A stretch of DNA of 64,000 bases from Bacteriovoracaceae bacterium (GTDB taxonomy: Bacteria > Bdellovibrionota > Bacteriovoracia > Bacteriovoracales > Bacteriovoracaceae). The stretch covers positions 64,147-128,146 of the forward strand of contig JABFRR010000016.1 in NCBI GenBank assembly GCA_013141065.1. Reading direction: 5' to 3'. Numbering within the stretch: the first letter of the stretch is position 1; each line of letters begins with the position of its first letter. This document shows positions 9,713 through 18,298 of this stretch, piece after piece. The position numbers and the translations under genes are program-made. The notes under the pieces are model-generated. The model saw only the letters and a list, made by a program, of their open reading frames with translations. It was not told where the DNA came from and did no database searches.

Positions 9713-10615
9713 ATGTTTAAACGGATTTTTATTTTCTTTGCAGTATCATTGCTTGTTTCGATAACCGTAAGTTTACTTATGTCAGTATTGGGAATTGGTA
9801 ATTACATTGGGGCCAATGGCATTCAGTACGGTTCACTTATGGCCTTTTGTTTAATTTGGGGTCTGGCCGGATCGATGATTTCTCTAATGATTTCGAAGCA
9901 ACTCGCAAAATGGACTATGGGAGTTCAAATTGTCACATTAGAAGGACCTCATCGCGATATTGTCGATAAAGTTCACCGCCTATCTCGACGTGCGGGTCTT
10001 ACAGAAATGCCAGAAGTAGGGATTTATCAATCGGATGAAATTAATGCTTTTGCCACAGGTCGATCAAAAAATAGTTCTTTAGTAGCCGTTTCAACAGGGC
10101 TTCTTTCAAGAATGAATGATGCTGAAGTTGAAGGTGTTATTGCCCATGAAGTCGCCCATATCGCAAACGGTGACATGGTGACGATGGCCTTAGTTCAAGG
10201 TGTAGTGAATGCTTTTGTTATGTTCTTTGCCAGAATTGCAGCTTTTGCAGTTTCTCAGGCAATGAGGGGCAATGATGACGACGATGCACCTGTTAATCCA
10301 TGGGTGAATGCGGGAATCGTTTTCTTGTTTGATATTTTGTTTGGTATTTTAGCAATGCCTATCGTCGCTTGGTTTTCTCGATATAGAGAATACCGTGCCG
10401 ACACTGGTGGAGCAGATCTAGCTGGTCGTGAAAAAATGATTGCGGCGCTCGAGTCTTTAAAGCGTGCTTATCCGCATTTGGTCGACTCAAAAGAAGCGGT
10501 CAATCCGAATTTTAAATCGATGCAAATTTCTTCAAAGTCATCAATGATGAAGTTTTTTTCAACTCACCCACCGTTAGATGAAAGAATTGCAGCTTTAAGA
10601 GCTTCTAGATTGTAA
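9713..10615 (+). CDS. htpX: Membrane zinc metalloprotease HtpX
   Basis: This 300-residue M48B protease has two N-terminal membrane spans (about 5-28 and 38-60), the zinc motif H145-E-V-A-H149, two more spans at about 160-185 and 200-222, and the third-ligand region YREYRADTGG near 225-234. HtpX degrades misfolded inner-membrane proteins. A good AAGGAG ribosome site lies eight bases before the ATG. It ends back to back with the convergent flavoprotein gene with no gap. Confidence 0.93.
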   Translation: MFKRIFIFFAVSLLVSITVSLLMSVLGIGNYIGANGIQYGSLMAFCLIWGLAGSMISLMISKQLAKWTMGVQIVTLEGPHRDIVDKVHRLSRRAGLTEMPEVGIYQSDEINAFATGRSKNSSLVAVSTGLLSRMNDAEVEGVIAHEVAHIANGDMVTMALVQGVVNAFVMFFARIAAFAVSQAMRGNDDDDAPVNPWVNAGIVFLFDILFGILAMPIVAWFSRYREYRADTGGADLAGREKMIAALESLKRAYPHLVDSKEAVNPNFKSMQISSKSSMMKFFSTHPPLDERIAALRASRL

Positions 10616-11572
10616 TTAAAACTTTATAAAGGATCGTGCAAGAGATTGATTGAAATCCAAAATTATCTCTTGCATGACTTCTTCAACACTTGGAATTGAT
10701 TTGATATGACTGATTATCTGCCCAATTTCTAGCTCACCTTGCTCGATATTACCTTCAAGCATACCGTGCTTGGCCCTTGATTTTCCCAAATGACTTATGA
10801 TTTTTTCTTTTAATTCGTCTTTTATAAAACTTGCTTCAATTTCCTCGATCTCTTTTGAAAATATATTTTCTAATAAGCGCACCGGGACCGTTTTTTTCAT
10901 CAGTAATTTTGTTGATTGAAAAGTGGCCTTAAGCGCATACTGCTTAAAATTATCATGCGCACTTGATTCTTTAGTCATTAAAAATCGAGTTCCCATCTGA
11001 ACAGCATCGGCACCAAGGATTAAAGCCGCATGTATGGATCTTCCAGTAGAAAATCCTCCAGCAGCAATAAGAGGAATAGATATTTTTTCTCTGACTTGTG
11101 GGATGAGCACCATAGTTGTGAGCTCATCACGTCCATTATGTCCGCCGGCCTCGAAGCCTTCTGCGACTACGGCATCAACACCTGCATCTTGGCACTTGAG
11201 GGCCAAAGCAGGAGAACTCGTCACATGAATAACTGTCGCCCCTTTATCTTTTAGCATTTTTGTCACTTTAGAGGGACTTCCAGCTGAAGTAAAAAAAATA
11301 GTCACACCCAAATCAAGTGCACAATTAATCTGATCAAGTGAGCCTTCATATAACAAAGGTACATTAATACCAAAAGGTTTTGAGGTGAGTGTCTGCGCTT
11401 TCATAATATGTTCTTTTAAAAGTGGAGGCTTCATTGAGCCGGCACCAATGAGTCCCAGGCCACCTGCATTTGAAACTGCAGCAGCAAGCTTTGCACCAGA
11501 AACCCAGACCATACCACCTTGAATAATGGGGTATTTGATGTTTAAAAGTTCTGTGATTTTATTCGTAGTCAT
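10616..11572 (-). CDS. Nitronate monooxygenase / FabK-like FMN protein
   Basis: This 318-residue TIM-barrel flavoprotein belongs to the 2-nitropropane dioxygenase/FabK group. It has the N-terminal YPIIQGGMVWVSG signature, VVAEGFEAGGHNG near residue 133-145, and the phosphate-binding IAAGGFSTG and LGADAVQMGTRF segments. Members oxidise nitronates or reduce enoyl-ACP. FabK enzymes are similar in length, so a fatty acid synthesis role is a real alternative. Its ATG lies three bases past the stop of the upstream HD-domain gene, implying an operon. Confidence 0.82.
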   Translation of the reverse strand: MTTNKITELLNIKYPIIQGGMVWVSGAKLAAAVSNAGGLGLIGAGSMKPPLLKEHIMKAQTLTSKPFGINVPLLYEGSLDQINCALDLGVTIFFTSAGSPSKVTKMLKDKGATVIHVTSSPALALKCQDAGVDAVVAEGFEAGGHNGRDELTTMVLIPQVREKISIPLIAAGGFSTGRSIHAALILGADAVQMGTRFLMTKESSAHDNFKQYALKATFQSTKLLMKKTVPVRLLENIFSKEIEEIEASFIKDELKEKIISHLGKSRAKHGMLEGNIEQGELEIGQIISHIKSIPSVEEVMQEIILDFNQSLARSFIKF

Positions 11573-11575
11573 GAT

Positions 11576-12919
11576 CTATTTTTTCTTTTTAAGCGTTTTT
11601 TCTAGTGCCTTAATCATGATGGCCGCGTCTGGTGTTGGGTAGCGCTTATATAATTCATCTGTGATGGGACGAGGCTCGGCCCCTTTTTCTTTAAATTTCA
11701 TAAGCTCTAATACGAAATTATGGGCGATGATAAAAATTTTTGAGATATCAGGAAGTTTTTCAATGACGTTAGAAAAACCTTTTCCATTAAATCCACCATG
11801 GTGATGGCGAATGATTTCATCTGCCCCAAGCGGAGCTTCTGGATGATTATTGACTAAATCAGCAGCATCATGGGCATGATTAAAAACGAGTTCCCAATCA
11901 GATTCGTTAAGCTCTGCTCTTTCAAGCTCCTCAAAAGAATTAATTTTAGAATACTCTTCATGTTCAGCAAGTTTTATGTCGTGAAAGAAAGCAGCAAAGG
12001 CCACTTTTTCATAGGAGAATTGGTCTTTCAGTTTTAAGTTTTTTATCATCTCACAAGCTACGATTGAAGTCATGTGACAACGTTGATAAAGCACACCTGT
12101 TTTAGAATTGATGACTTTATGAAGAAGACTCGACATCTCAGGAGATTTTTCGAAATTCTTTACCATGTTGTTGATGATTGCATCAGTTAGTTGAATAATC
12201 TCACTATTAAAACCTAATTTGATAATTTCTTTAGTGGCAATCTCGTAAGACTCTCCCATAAGTTGATTTTTTTTTGATTCACTCAATTCACTTGATTCCA
12301 TTTTTTCGACAAGTTTGTTTGAAAGAAAGATGGCAAAGTTTCGATGATTTTCTTTAGGTATAAAAAAATAATCCAATCCTTGAAGTGTATATCTTTCAAT
12401 TGAATCTTTTGAAAATGAATCCCCACTGTGAATTCTTTTTACGTATTGATATTCTGTTGGAGACTTTTTAATTCGAATAAATACATCACAATTAACTGAT
12501 TCGAGATTGAGAAAATAACTAACAGGAACTGAAACATAATCTGGAATGATTTTTTTTGCGAGGGATTTTTCATTAATACCTAATACACGCGCCGAAAGTT
12601 GAATCACTTTTTCCCAATCAAGAATATTTTCTAAGATAATTGCATTTTTATTTTTTTGAATGAGGGACTTACCAATGACAATCATGTTGATGTCTAAATT
12701 ATGATCTAATAGATACTTGTTAATTTCTTCAGCCGTGTCTTCGTCATCAACTTGTGAAATTGTAACGATTAAATCAATTCCAGGAAGTATTGCGAGTAAA
12801 CTAATTGTTTCTTGAGCGTTGTTGCGATGGATGAGATCCACGCCGAGAAAACTAGTGAGATTTACAGAGAGCAGATCATTCATAGTTTTATTGCTTTCGA
12901 TTAAAATGACCTGGGCCAT
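11576..12919 (-). CDS. HD-domain regulator with degenerate HD-GYP motif
   Basis: This 447-residue protein has an N-terminal receiver-like region (about 1-120, starting MAQVILIESNKTM), a middle segment, and a C-terminal HD domain. The HD residues are in AAFFHDIKL, and the later HHHGGFNGKGFS corresponds to HHExxDGxGYP of HD-GYP cyclic-di-GMP phosphodiesterases, with the GYP changed to GFS. It may therefore be a variant phosphodiesterase or a non-enzymatic sensor. It heads a two-gene unit with the flavoprotein. Confidence 0.75.
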   Translation of the reverse strand: MAQVILIESNKTMNDLLSVNLTSFLGVDLIHRNNAQETISLLAILPGIDLIVTISQVDDEDTAEEINKYLLDHNLDINMIVIGKSLIQKNKNAIILENILDWEKVIQLSARVLGINEKSLAKKIIPDYVSVPVSYFLNLESVNCDVFIRIKKSPTEYQYVKRIHSGDSFSKDSIERYTLQGLDYFFIPKENHRNFAIFLSNKLVEKMESSELSESKKNQLMGESYEIATKEIIKLGFNSEIIQLTDAIINNMVKNFEKSPEMSSLLHKVINSKTGVLYQRCHMTSIVACEMIKNLKLKDQFSYEKVAFAAFFHDIKLAEHEEYSKINSFEELERAELNESDWELVFNHAHDAADLVNNHPEAPLGADEIIRHHHGGFNGKGFSNVIEKLPDISKIFIIAHNFVLELMKFKEKGAEPRPITDELYKRYPTPDAAIMIKALEKTLKKKK

Positions 12920-12966
12920 GGAACATCCTTTTAAAGGCTAATATTTGCCTCAGATACTATTCTAGC

Positions 12967-13746
12967 TCAGATGTCTCTTAATTCAAGAGTAGGAGACCTG
13001 GATAATTCTACCTGTAGTGATTCTGCTGTCTCACCAATTAGTTTTGCTTTAGTCATTGTTCGTTTTAAACCAAAACCTTTTTCATTTAAAATACACCATC
13101 CGGCAGCGATCAGTGACTTTCTGACACTAATAGATGAGCTATAGGTGGCAAGCCTCACGTGATTTGATGACATTGCCTTACATTCGAGGAACCATTCCTT
13201 CGTCCACAGAGTTGGATTTTTTTTAGGAGAAAAAGCATCTTGAAAAATGGCCGTAAATTCAGGGAGCAAATTATTTTTATGGGCCTCTTTTAAAGTCATT
13301 CTTCCATCGCCAATAAAAATGGTCACTCGAAGTTTTTCATTTAGGCCAAATGAGAATTCAGATTGGTAAGATGTATTTCCATTCTTGTGAAAACTTGTGA
13401 AAATATGTCCTGGAAAAGTATGAGCGATAGACCACAAAAATAAATCTTCATCTAATTCAATTGAAGTATAAGTATAAATTTTTGATTGAAGCTTATTATT
13501 TTGTAAAGTGTCTACTAAGGCCTTGAGTCCAATTCCTAGGCCAAAGCCTACATCGAGAACGTGCAGATTTTCGTTTGAATGAATTTGAGAGACAATGTCA
13601 CAGCCATTAATATAATTATAGAGAGTTTCTTCATAGGCACCTGAAAGATTATGGCAAGCTTCATTGAAGTACTCTGACCAAAGAGTTTTAGTCTTATCCT
13701 CAGTTTCGATAATTTTATAGATTCCGAGCTTGCCTTTAAATTCCAT
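12967..13746 (-). CDS. mnmD: tRNA 5-methylaminomethyl-2-thiouridine methyltransferase MnmD-like, stand-alone
   Basis: This 259-residue SAM methyltransferase has a Rossmann glycine motif (VLDVGFGLGIG near 64-74), GDGRMTL, and the family motif FQDAFSPKKNPTLWT. This matches the MnmD domain (DUF752), which methylates nm5U34 to mnm5U34 in tRNA. In E. coli it is fused to the MnmC oxidoreductase; here it stands alone, as in several other phyla. The stop codon is TGA, which matters for judging the in-frame TGA in nrdA. Confidence 0.83.
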   Translation of the reverse strand: MEFKGKLGIYKIIETEDKTKTLWSEYFNEACHNLSGAYEETLYNYINGCDIVSQIHSNENLHVLDVGFGLGIGLKALVDTLQNNKLQSKIYTYTSIELDEDLFLWSIAHTFPGHIFTSFHKNGNTSYQSEFSFGLNEKLRVTIFIGDGRMTLKEAHKNNLLPEFTAIFQDAFSPKKNPTLWTKEWFLECKAMSSNHVRLATYSSSISVRKSLIAAGWCILNEKGFGLKRTMTKAKLIGETAESLQVELSRSPTLELRDI

Positions 13747-13834
13747 TGATTTTCCTAAAGTGATTTTCTGGCGATTGTGTCCTATCGATATTTTTTAGTC
13801 AAGTGTGTGTGTAGTATGCTAAAATAGGAAAATC

Positions 13835-14002
13835 ATGGATGAAAAAAAACAAGAATCTAGAATTTTAGAGCGCTCAAAATCGAGTAACATTGCAGAGTCC
13901 TCAAAAAAGCAGTCTTTTTTTAGTCTTAAAAATTTAAAGGCTAAAACGAGTTTAAAGAAAGTAGGAAGAAGCAGAACTCAAAAAGGTCATAAGAATTATT
14001 AG
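13835..14002 (+). CDS. Small basic protein, 55 aa, unknown
   Basis: The ATG at 13835 opens 55 codons ending in TAG at 14002, preceded by AGGAAAATC at a workable ribosome-site distance. The product (MDEKKQESRILERSKSSNIA...) is rich in Lys, Arg and Ser, with a net positive C-terminal half, and has no signal peptide or membrane span. Nothing overlaps it on either strand. Family unknown; it could be a nucleic acid-binding peptide, but that is only a guess from charge. Confidence 0.5.
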   Translation: MDEKKQESRILERSKSSNIAESSKKQSFFSLKNLKAKTSLKKVGRSRTQKGHKNY

Positions 14003-14110
14003 ATACTTAATTTAAACTTCTCTCAATACCCAAGCTCCATTGTCAGATAAAGACACTTTTAATCTTCACATTTACATTAATTTATCCATTTAAAAACCGA
14101 TAACTTTCTT

Positions 14111-14827
14111 ATGGAAAAGAGTAAAAAGCACACTCTCATACATTCAATCTCGCTCGTGACGATCAGCTTAATAGCTTTGAGCGCTTGTGGCCCACTTAAT
14201 GGGGGACGAGAGCCGGCATCTGTTGGCTATAGCACCACTGAGAGCTTGACCACTCAACGTGAATTGACAGCTGAGGAACGAACAATTGCCACTCGAATTT
14301 GCTATGCCTATCAATCAAAAAGTAATAATTTTAGAACTGCTCCTTATGTAGGGGGAGTCTTTTCGTTTGATGTTAAGCTTCGAGACTGCTCTGACAAAAT
14401 CTTAAAATATGAAATGCCATCAACTTTAATTGATAATGGAGATAATTCGCTTTCTTATAAGCCTTCAAAGCAGCAAGACTTTTATACAAAGGTTCAGACA
14501 AATCGACATGGCTATCTAACTCAACTTTGTGCCAAGATACAAACGAATCAAGTCGTAACCAATACAACCGAAACTCTCCAAAGCACAGTTCAAATTAGTT
14601 TTGCAAAAAATGGCATTGATAGTTTTACCATTAAATATTTTGCACCAAGCACTCAAGGTAAATTGCTCGTAAAGAGTGCTGAAACATTTTCCGTAAGGAC
14701 ACAATTTAATCTCACAGCTGGAAAAATTTTGGGAATGGATGAAGGTTATGCTTTTTATTCGACTTGCCCAGACACCCTCAAATATTCAGAGCTCACTCAG
14801 AATTTTTTAAACTTTAAAGCGAACTAA
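14111..14827 (+). CDS. Lipoprotein of unknown function, 238 aa
   Basis: The N-terminus is a lipoprotein signal peptide with lipobox LSAC at about residue 26, followed by GPLNGG. The mature part is about 210 residues with a few cysteines and beta-rich composition. No family recognised. Its stop codon shares bases with the stop of the convergent gene at 14824-16623 (CTAA read on both strands), so nothing separates the two. Confidence 0.75.
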   Translation: MEKSKKHTLIHSISLVTISLIALSACGPLNGGREPASVGYSTTESLTTQRELTAEERTIATRICYAYQSKSNNFRTAPYVGGVFSFDVKLRDCSDKILKYEMPSTLIDNGDNSLSYKPSKQQDFYTKVQTNRHGYLTQLCAKIQTNQVVTNTTETLQSTVQISFAKNGIDSFTIKYFAPSTQGKLLVKSAETFSVRTQFNLTAGKILGMDEGYAFYSTCPDTLKYSELTQNFLNFKAN

Positions 14828-16623
14828 GGCTTAGGTGGCGTTTTAGCTTTGATTTCATCATACTGCAAGAATGATGAATTGAGTGTATTGACGTTTAAGT
14901 CTGCATTATTTTTCTTATCAACTAATTTTGCAGCAGTAATTTTTTCACCCACAATCTTGGCATCTTTGGTATCCATCACTTTTGTTTCTGCAAAAAGAGA
15001 AGCGGTATTTCTTTCGATTTTATTATTTCCTGAATCAATAGTGAGGTAAGACGATACGATATTATTAAATTGTACGAGACCCGCGAGCTTAGAGCTTTTA
15101 TTGTTAATGGCCTTTCTTATTTCTCCCATTTTTCCACTATCAGAATTAGCATCTATTTTTCCTTCAGTGTCTGAGGTCTTATTCTTAATTCTATCGGCCA
15201 TTTCTTGAATAATGGCCTCTTTTTCAGATTTATAGCGTGCAATTATCTGGTCTTTTATTTTTTGTAATGAATTTTTATCATCTGTGATTTTTTTAATTTC
15301 GTCTTCTTTGTAGCCTTCTTCTTTCAGATAACTCACAATCTTTTTATCTGAAGAATCTAATTCAACTTTTAGCTCTTCACTTTGAATATTTTGTCTCATG
15401 GCCAACTCTGTTAGCGAGGCTTCATTGGCGTCTTTATCGGTATTTAAAAATTTCTTGCATGCGTCTGTATTGAGAATTTTTTGGGTTTTATCGTCATAAC
15501 AAGCTTCAACTTCTTTTTTAGAAAGCTGATATTCTTTACTGTCTTTAAGGCTATTTTCAACATCCTTTGAGGTGATAGATAAAACAGCGTCAGCGGAGAG
15601 TTTGTTTTCGTCAGTGATTACATGGACGTTTTGAGCGATTCCACCACCGGCCCCATTCGTCTTATTCATTTCATCGTAAAATTCCTTTTGTTTGTCAGCG
15701 ACCATGATATTTTTCCTGGCAGCTTTAACATAATCGACGATCAGGCAGGCACGACGCTTAGAGTAGGTCTCATCTTTTTCCGTTTGAGTTGCAGGTGAGC
15801 TCATTGTAGGCTGTGAATCACAAATTTTAGGAACATTTGTAATACAATAATTCCATTTAGCTGCTTGAGGCCCTTTACTGTCTAAATCGAGTGAATTTGA
15901 CTTGAGATTTTCGAGATTCTTTTTCCTGTTGTCTTCACGAGTCGATTGAACATCAGAAAGAATACATGTTCCACCTTTCTGGCAAGAAGTATCTTCGGTA
16001 TCAAGGCAATAAGAAGTAAAAGCATTAATAATGGTTTTACCAAGTTCAGATTTATAAAGATCAATAAATTTTCGGTGATCAGTACTTAAAATTTTTCCGG
16101 CTTTTTGGTCTTCAAGCGACAAAGCCTTAGAAGGATCGAGAATTTCATCCAGTTTTTTTTCATAGAACTTGCTTAAGGCAACGACTGCCGGATCAGACGA
16201 GTAGTCAGTAGCAACAGGTAGAATTTTAGCAGTGAGAGATTTTTCTGGTTTTGTTTCACCGGCCGGAGATCTAGAGGCTCCACCAGAACTTTCAGAAGTT
16301 TTATCACTTTTTTTCCCTGACGTTTCCAGGGCATAAATTCCTTGTACGGCTTTTTTTTGGTCTGGATTTTTTGAAACTTTATCCCAAACACAATTAGGAA
16401 CAGCTGCACTACCGCTAGAGTGAGTTTTTACACATCCATCATAGATCGCCTTTACTCCTGGAACTTGTAACATTTTATCAAGTGTTTCATTGACTGTGAC
16501 ATTTCCATAAATCACTTCTTTTTTAGCTTCGGCTTTATTGTCAGCAGCATAACTTAAAGACGATGTAAGTAGGATTACAAGCTGGAGAGTTAAGAGATTA
16601 AAAAAGGACTTTTTCATATTCAC
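14824..16623 (-). CDS. Exported protein of unknown function, 599 aa, cysteine-containing and coiled coil-rich
   Basis: A signal peptide of about 26 residues (MNMKKSFFNLL...SSLSYA) is clear. The mature protein has about ten cysteines in its N-terminal two thirds, such as the DTEDTSCQKGGTC pair, and long Lys/Glu/Asp-rich, probably helical segments in the rest. No family recognised. Cysteines in an exported protein suggest disulfides, so a DsbA-type enzyme would be relevant to it. It is transcribed alone. Confidence 0.72.
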   Translation of the reverse strand: MNMKKSFFNLLTLQLVILLTSSLSYAADNKAEAKKEVIYGNVTVNETLDKMLQVPGVKAIYDGCVKTHSSGSAAVPNCVWDKVSKNPDQKKAVQGIYALETSGKKSDKTSESSGGASRSPAGETKPEKSLTAKILPVATDYSSDPAVVALSKFYEKKLDEILDPSKALSLEDQKAGKILSTDHRKFIDLYKSELGKTIINAFTSYCLDTEDTSCQKGGTCILSDVQSTREDNRKKNLENLKSNSLDLDSKGPQAAKWNYCITNVPKICDSQPTMSSPATQTEKDETYSKRRACLIVDYVKAARKNIMVADKQKEFYDEMNKTNGAGGGIAQNVHVITDENKLSADAVLSITSKDVENSLKDSKEYQLSKKEVEACYDDKTQKILNTDACKKFLNTDKDANEASLTELAMRQNIQSEELKVELDSSDKKIVSYLKEEGYKEDEIKKITDDKNSLQKIKDQIIARYKSEKEAIIQEMADRIKNKTSDTEGKIDANSDSGKMGEIRKAINNKSSKLAGLVQFNNIVSSYLTIDSGNNKIERNTASLFAETKVMDTKDAKIVGEKITAAKLVDKKNNADLNVNTLNSSFLQYDEIKAKTPPKP

Positions 16624-16731
16624 CTTAATATTATACCACTCTTGTCGGTTACTATTATGAAAAACCTTACTGTCATCTTTTTAGACACAATTGAATTGAG
16701 ACTATTGAATTCTGTAAAAAAAGTTGTCGAT

Positions 16732-17739
16732 TTAGTTCGTTTTTTTAGTATTGAGAAAACCCAAACCAAAGACAGGGCTTTCGTCCAAGTTTTGACGACG
16801 CTTATTGTACTCTTCAGTGGTTTTAACAGACGCGTGGCCTACGTCTTTAGAGATTTTATAAAGATCGATACCGGAATCAAGAGCAGAGCCGATATAGCTG
16901 GCCCTCGCAGAATGGGGAGAAATTCGGTGATGTATACCGGCTTTTTTACACCAAGTCTTAACGATGTAATCAACAGATTTAGGATTAAGTGGCTTAATGA
17001 TATGAGTGGGATCAAGAGGATTTCTTGAAGGCCTAAAAATCCAATCTTCAGGATGAATTTTTTCACCTTGGCTTTCTAAATAAGTAATAAATTCTAAAAT
17101 TACTTCTGCACATTTCGGGTGAACAACTTTTGTTAAAATTTTTCCTCCCTTTGCTTTGACCTCAATTAAATAATGAGAGTCCTTAACAGTGAAATTTTTT
17201 CGTCTAAGATTGATGAGTTCCGCTTTACGTATACCGGTCGTAAAAAGAGTATAGATAACAGCTTTATGAAGCAGGGCCGGTCCCGTGACTGAATCAAAAA
17301 GACTTAACAGATTAACTATTTCTTGATCACTAAGATCATTTGTCGGACTTCTTACTTCTTGACGAGGCCTTTTTATTGAAGAGCAAGGATTGATTTTTGC
17401 AATCCCTTTTTCAATCAAAAAATCAAAAAAACTAGAGTTCGCTGCAATTTTTCGATTAATACTTTTTGGTGCCAGTTCATTGTCTGTGAGCCAATTTCTA
17501 AAGGCCACGACATGAACTCTTTCGATCAATTCATAATTAGTTACTGTTTTAAAGTGAATACTTAAGAATTCAAAAAATTGAGCGATATCACTGCGGTATG
17601 ATTTTCTCGTATGTGGGGATTCAAAATTATTAAAAAATTCATATTCAAGTTTTGCATCAAAAGAATTTTTTTTCTCATCTGATACAATATGAAAGGAAGT
17701 AATATTCATCAACGCTTTAGTCATATGAGAATTATACAC
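16732..17739 (-). CDS. Tyrosine recombinase (XerC/XerD-like)
   Basis: This 335-residue recombinase has an N-terminal core-binding domain and a catalytic domain with R171 (TGIRKAEL), a hairpin lysine in KAKGGK near 196-200, H276-x-x-R279, H302 and Y311. It lacks the proline-rich insert of the other recombinase at 3278-4285. The start is uncertain: internal ATGs at codons 6 and 11 would give a 330- or 325-residue product. No att repeats or phage genes are visible, so Xer-type chromosome resolution is the best guess. Confidence 0.8.
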   Translation of the reverse strand: MYNSHMTKALMNITSFHIVSDEKKNSFDAKLEYEFFNNFESPHTRKSYRSDIAQFFEFLSIHFKTVTNYELIERVHVVAFRNWLTDNELAPKSINRKIAANSSFFDFLIEKGIAKINPCSSIKRPRQEVRSPTNDLSDQEIVNLLSLFDSVTGPALLHKAVIYTLFTTGIRKAELINLRRKNFTVKDSHYLIEVKAKGGKILTKVVHPKCAEVILEFITYLESQGEKIHPEDWIFRPSRNPLDPTHIIKPLNPKSVDYIVKTWCKKAGIHHRISPHSARASYIGSALDSGIDLYKISKDVGHASVKTTEEYNKRRQNLDESPVFGLGFLNTKKTN

Positions 17740-17857
17740 CGAAGCAATGTGAAGCTAAAGCACTGCTATCCCGGCAAAAATTGATGATTTATCTCATACA
17801 CATATACTGACAAAACAGGTATGGTAATTAAGCTAATACTTAAAGAAGGATGAAAAA

Positions 17858-18298
17858 ATGAAAAATTATGTCTTATGTGCAACTTTAGATGAAGATTGTT
17901 TCAATACTTTAAAAAATTTAAAAAGAGACATTGATTTAAAACATGCGAAAGTCCATCTTGTCACAATTGTAGAAATTCAAGTGTATAATATAGACCTCAC
18001 TCCATTTATTTATCCACTTGAAGCCCAATATCCTTCAATCGAATCTGCAGCGATTACTCTTTTAAAAGGTCTTCAACATTCCTTGGGTATAGAAGACGAA
18101 AATGTCCTAACAAAATGTATGTTCACCAGCAATCGGGAAGAGACAATTAAACAGTACCTAGAAAGTGTAAATGCAGATCTTGTCGTGACGGCGTCAAGAG
18201 GAAAGCATGGTGTTGCAGGATTATTTTCAAGTTCGTTTACTGATCACTTAATTAAGTTTGCTCCGTGTGATGTCTTAGCAATGAGACCTAGAAAATAA
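17858..18298 (+). CDS. Universal stress protein (UspA family)
   Basis: This 146-residue single-domain protein has the Usp fold. The C-terminal end ASRGKHGVAGL...CDVLAMRP matches the family's GxxG nucleotide loop, though the later G(S/T) of ATP-binding members is replaced by SSSFTDH, so ATP binding is uncertain. A good AGAAGGA site precedes the ATG. The last 11 bases overlap the convergent cardiolipin synthase-like gene. Confidence 0.82.
   Translation: MKNYVLCATLDEDCFNTLKNLKRDIDLKHAKVHLVTIVEIQVYNIDLTPFIYPLEAQYPSIESAAITLLKGLQHSLGIEDENVLTKCMFTSNREETIKQYLESVNADLVVTASRGKHGVAGLFSSSFTDHLIKFAPCDVLAMRPRK

Noticed and set aside
16642-17028. Plus-strand reading frame of 128 codons
   Set aside because: It is antisense to the recombinase gene, which has full catalytic motifs; the frame has no protein-like features.
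3278-17739. Prophage or integron carrying the tyrosine recombinases
   Set aside because: No phage structural genes, cassette repeats or att duplications are visible around either gene.
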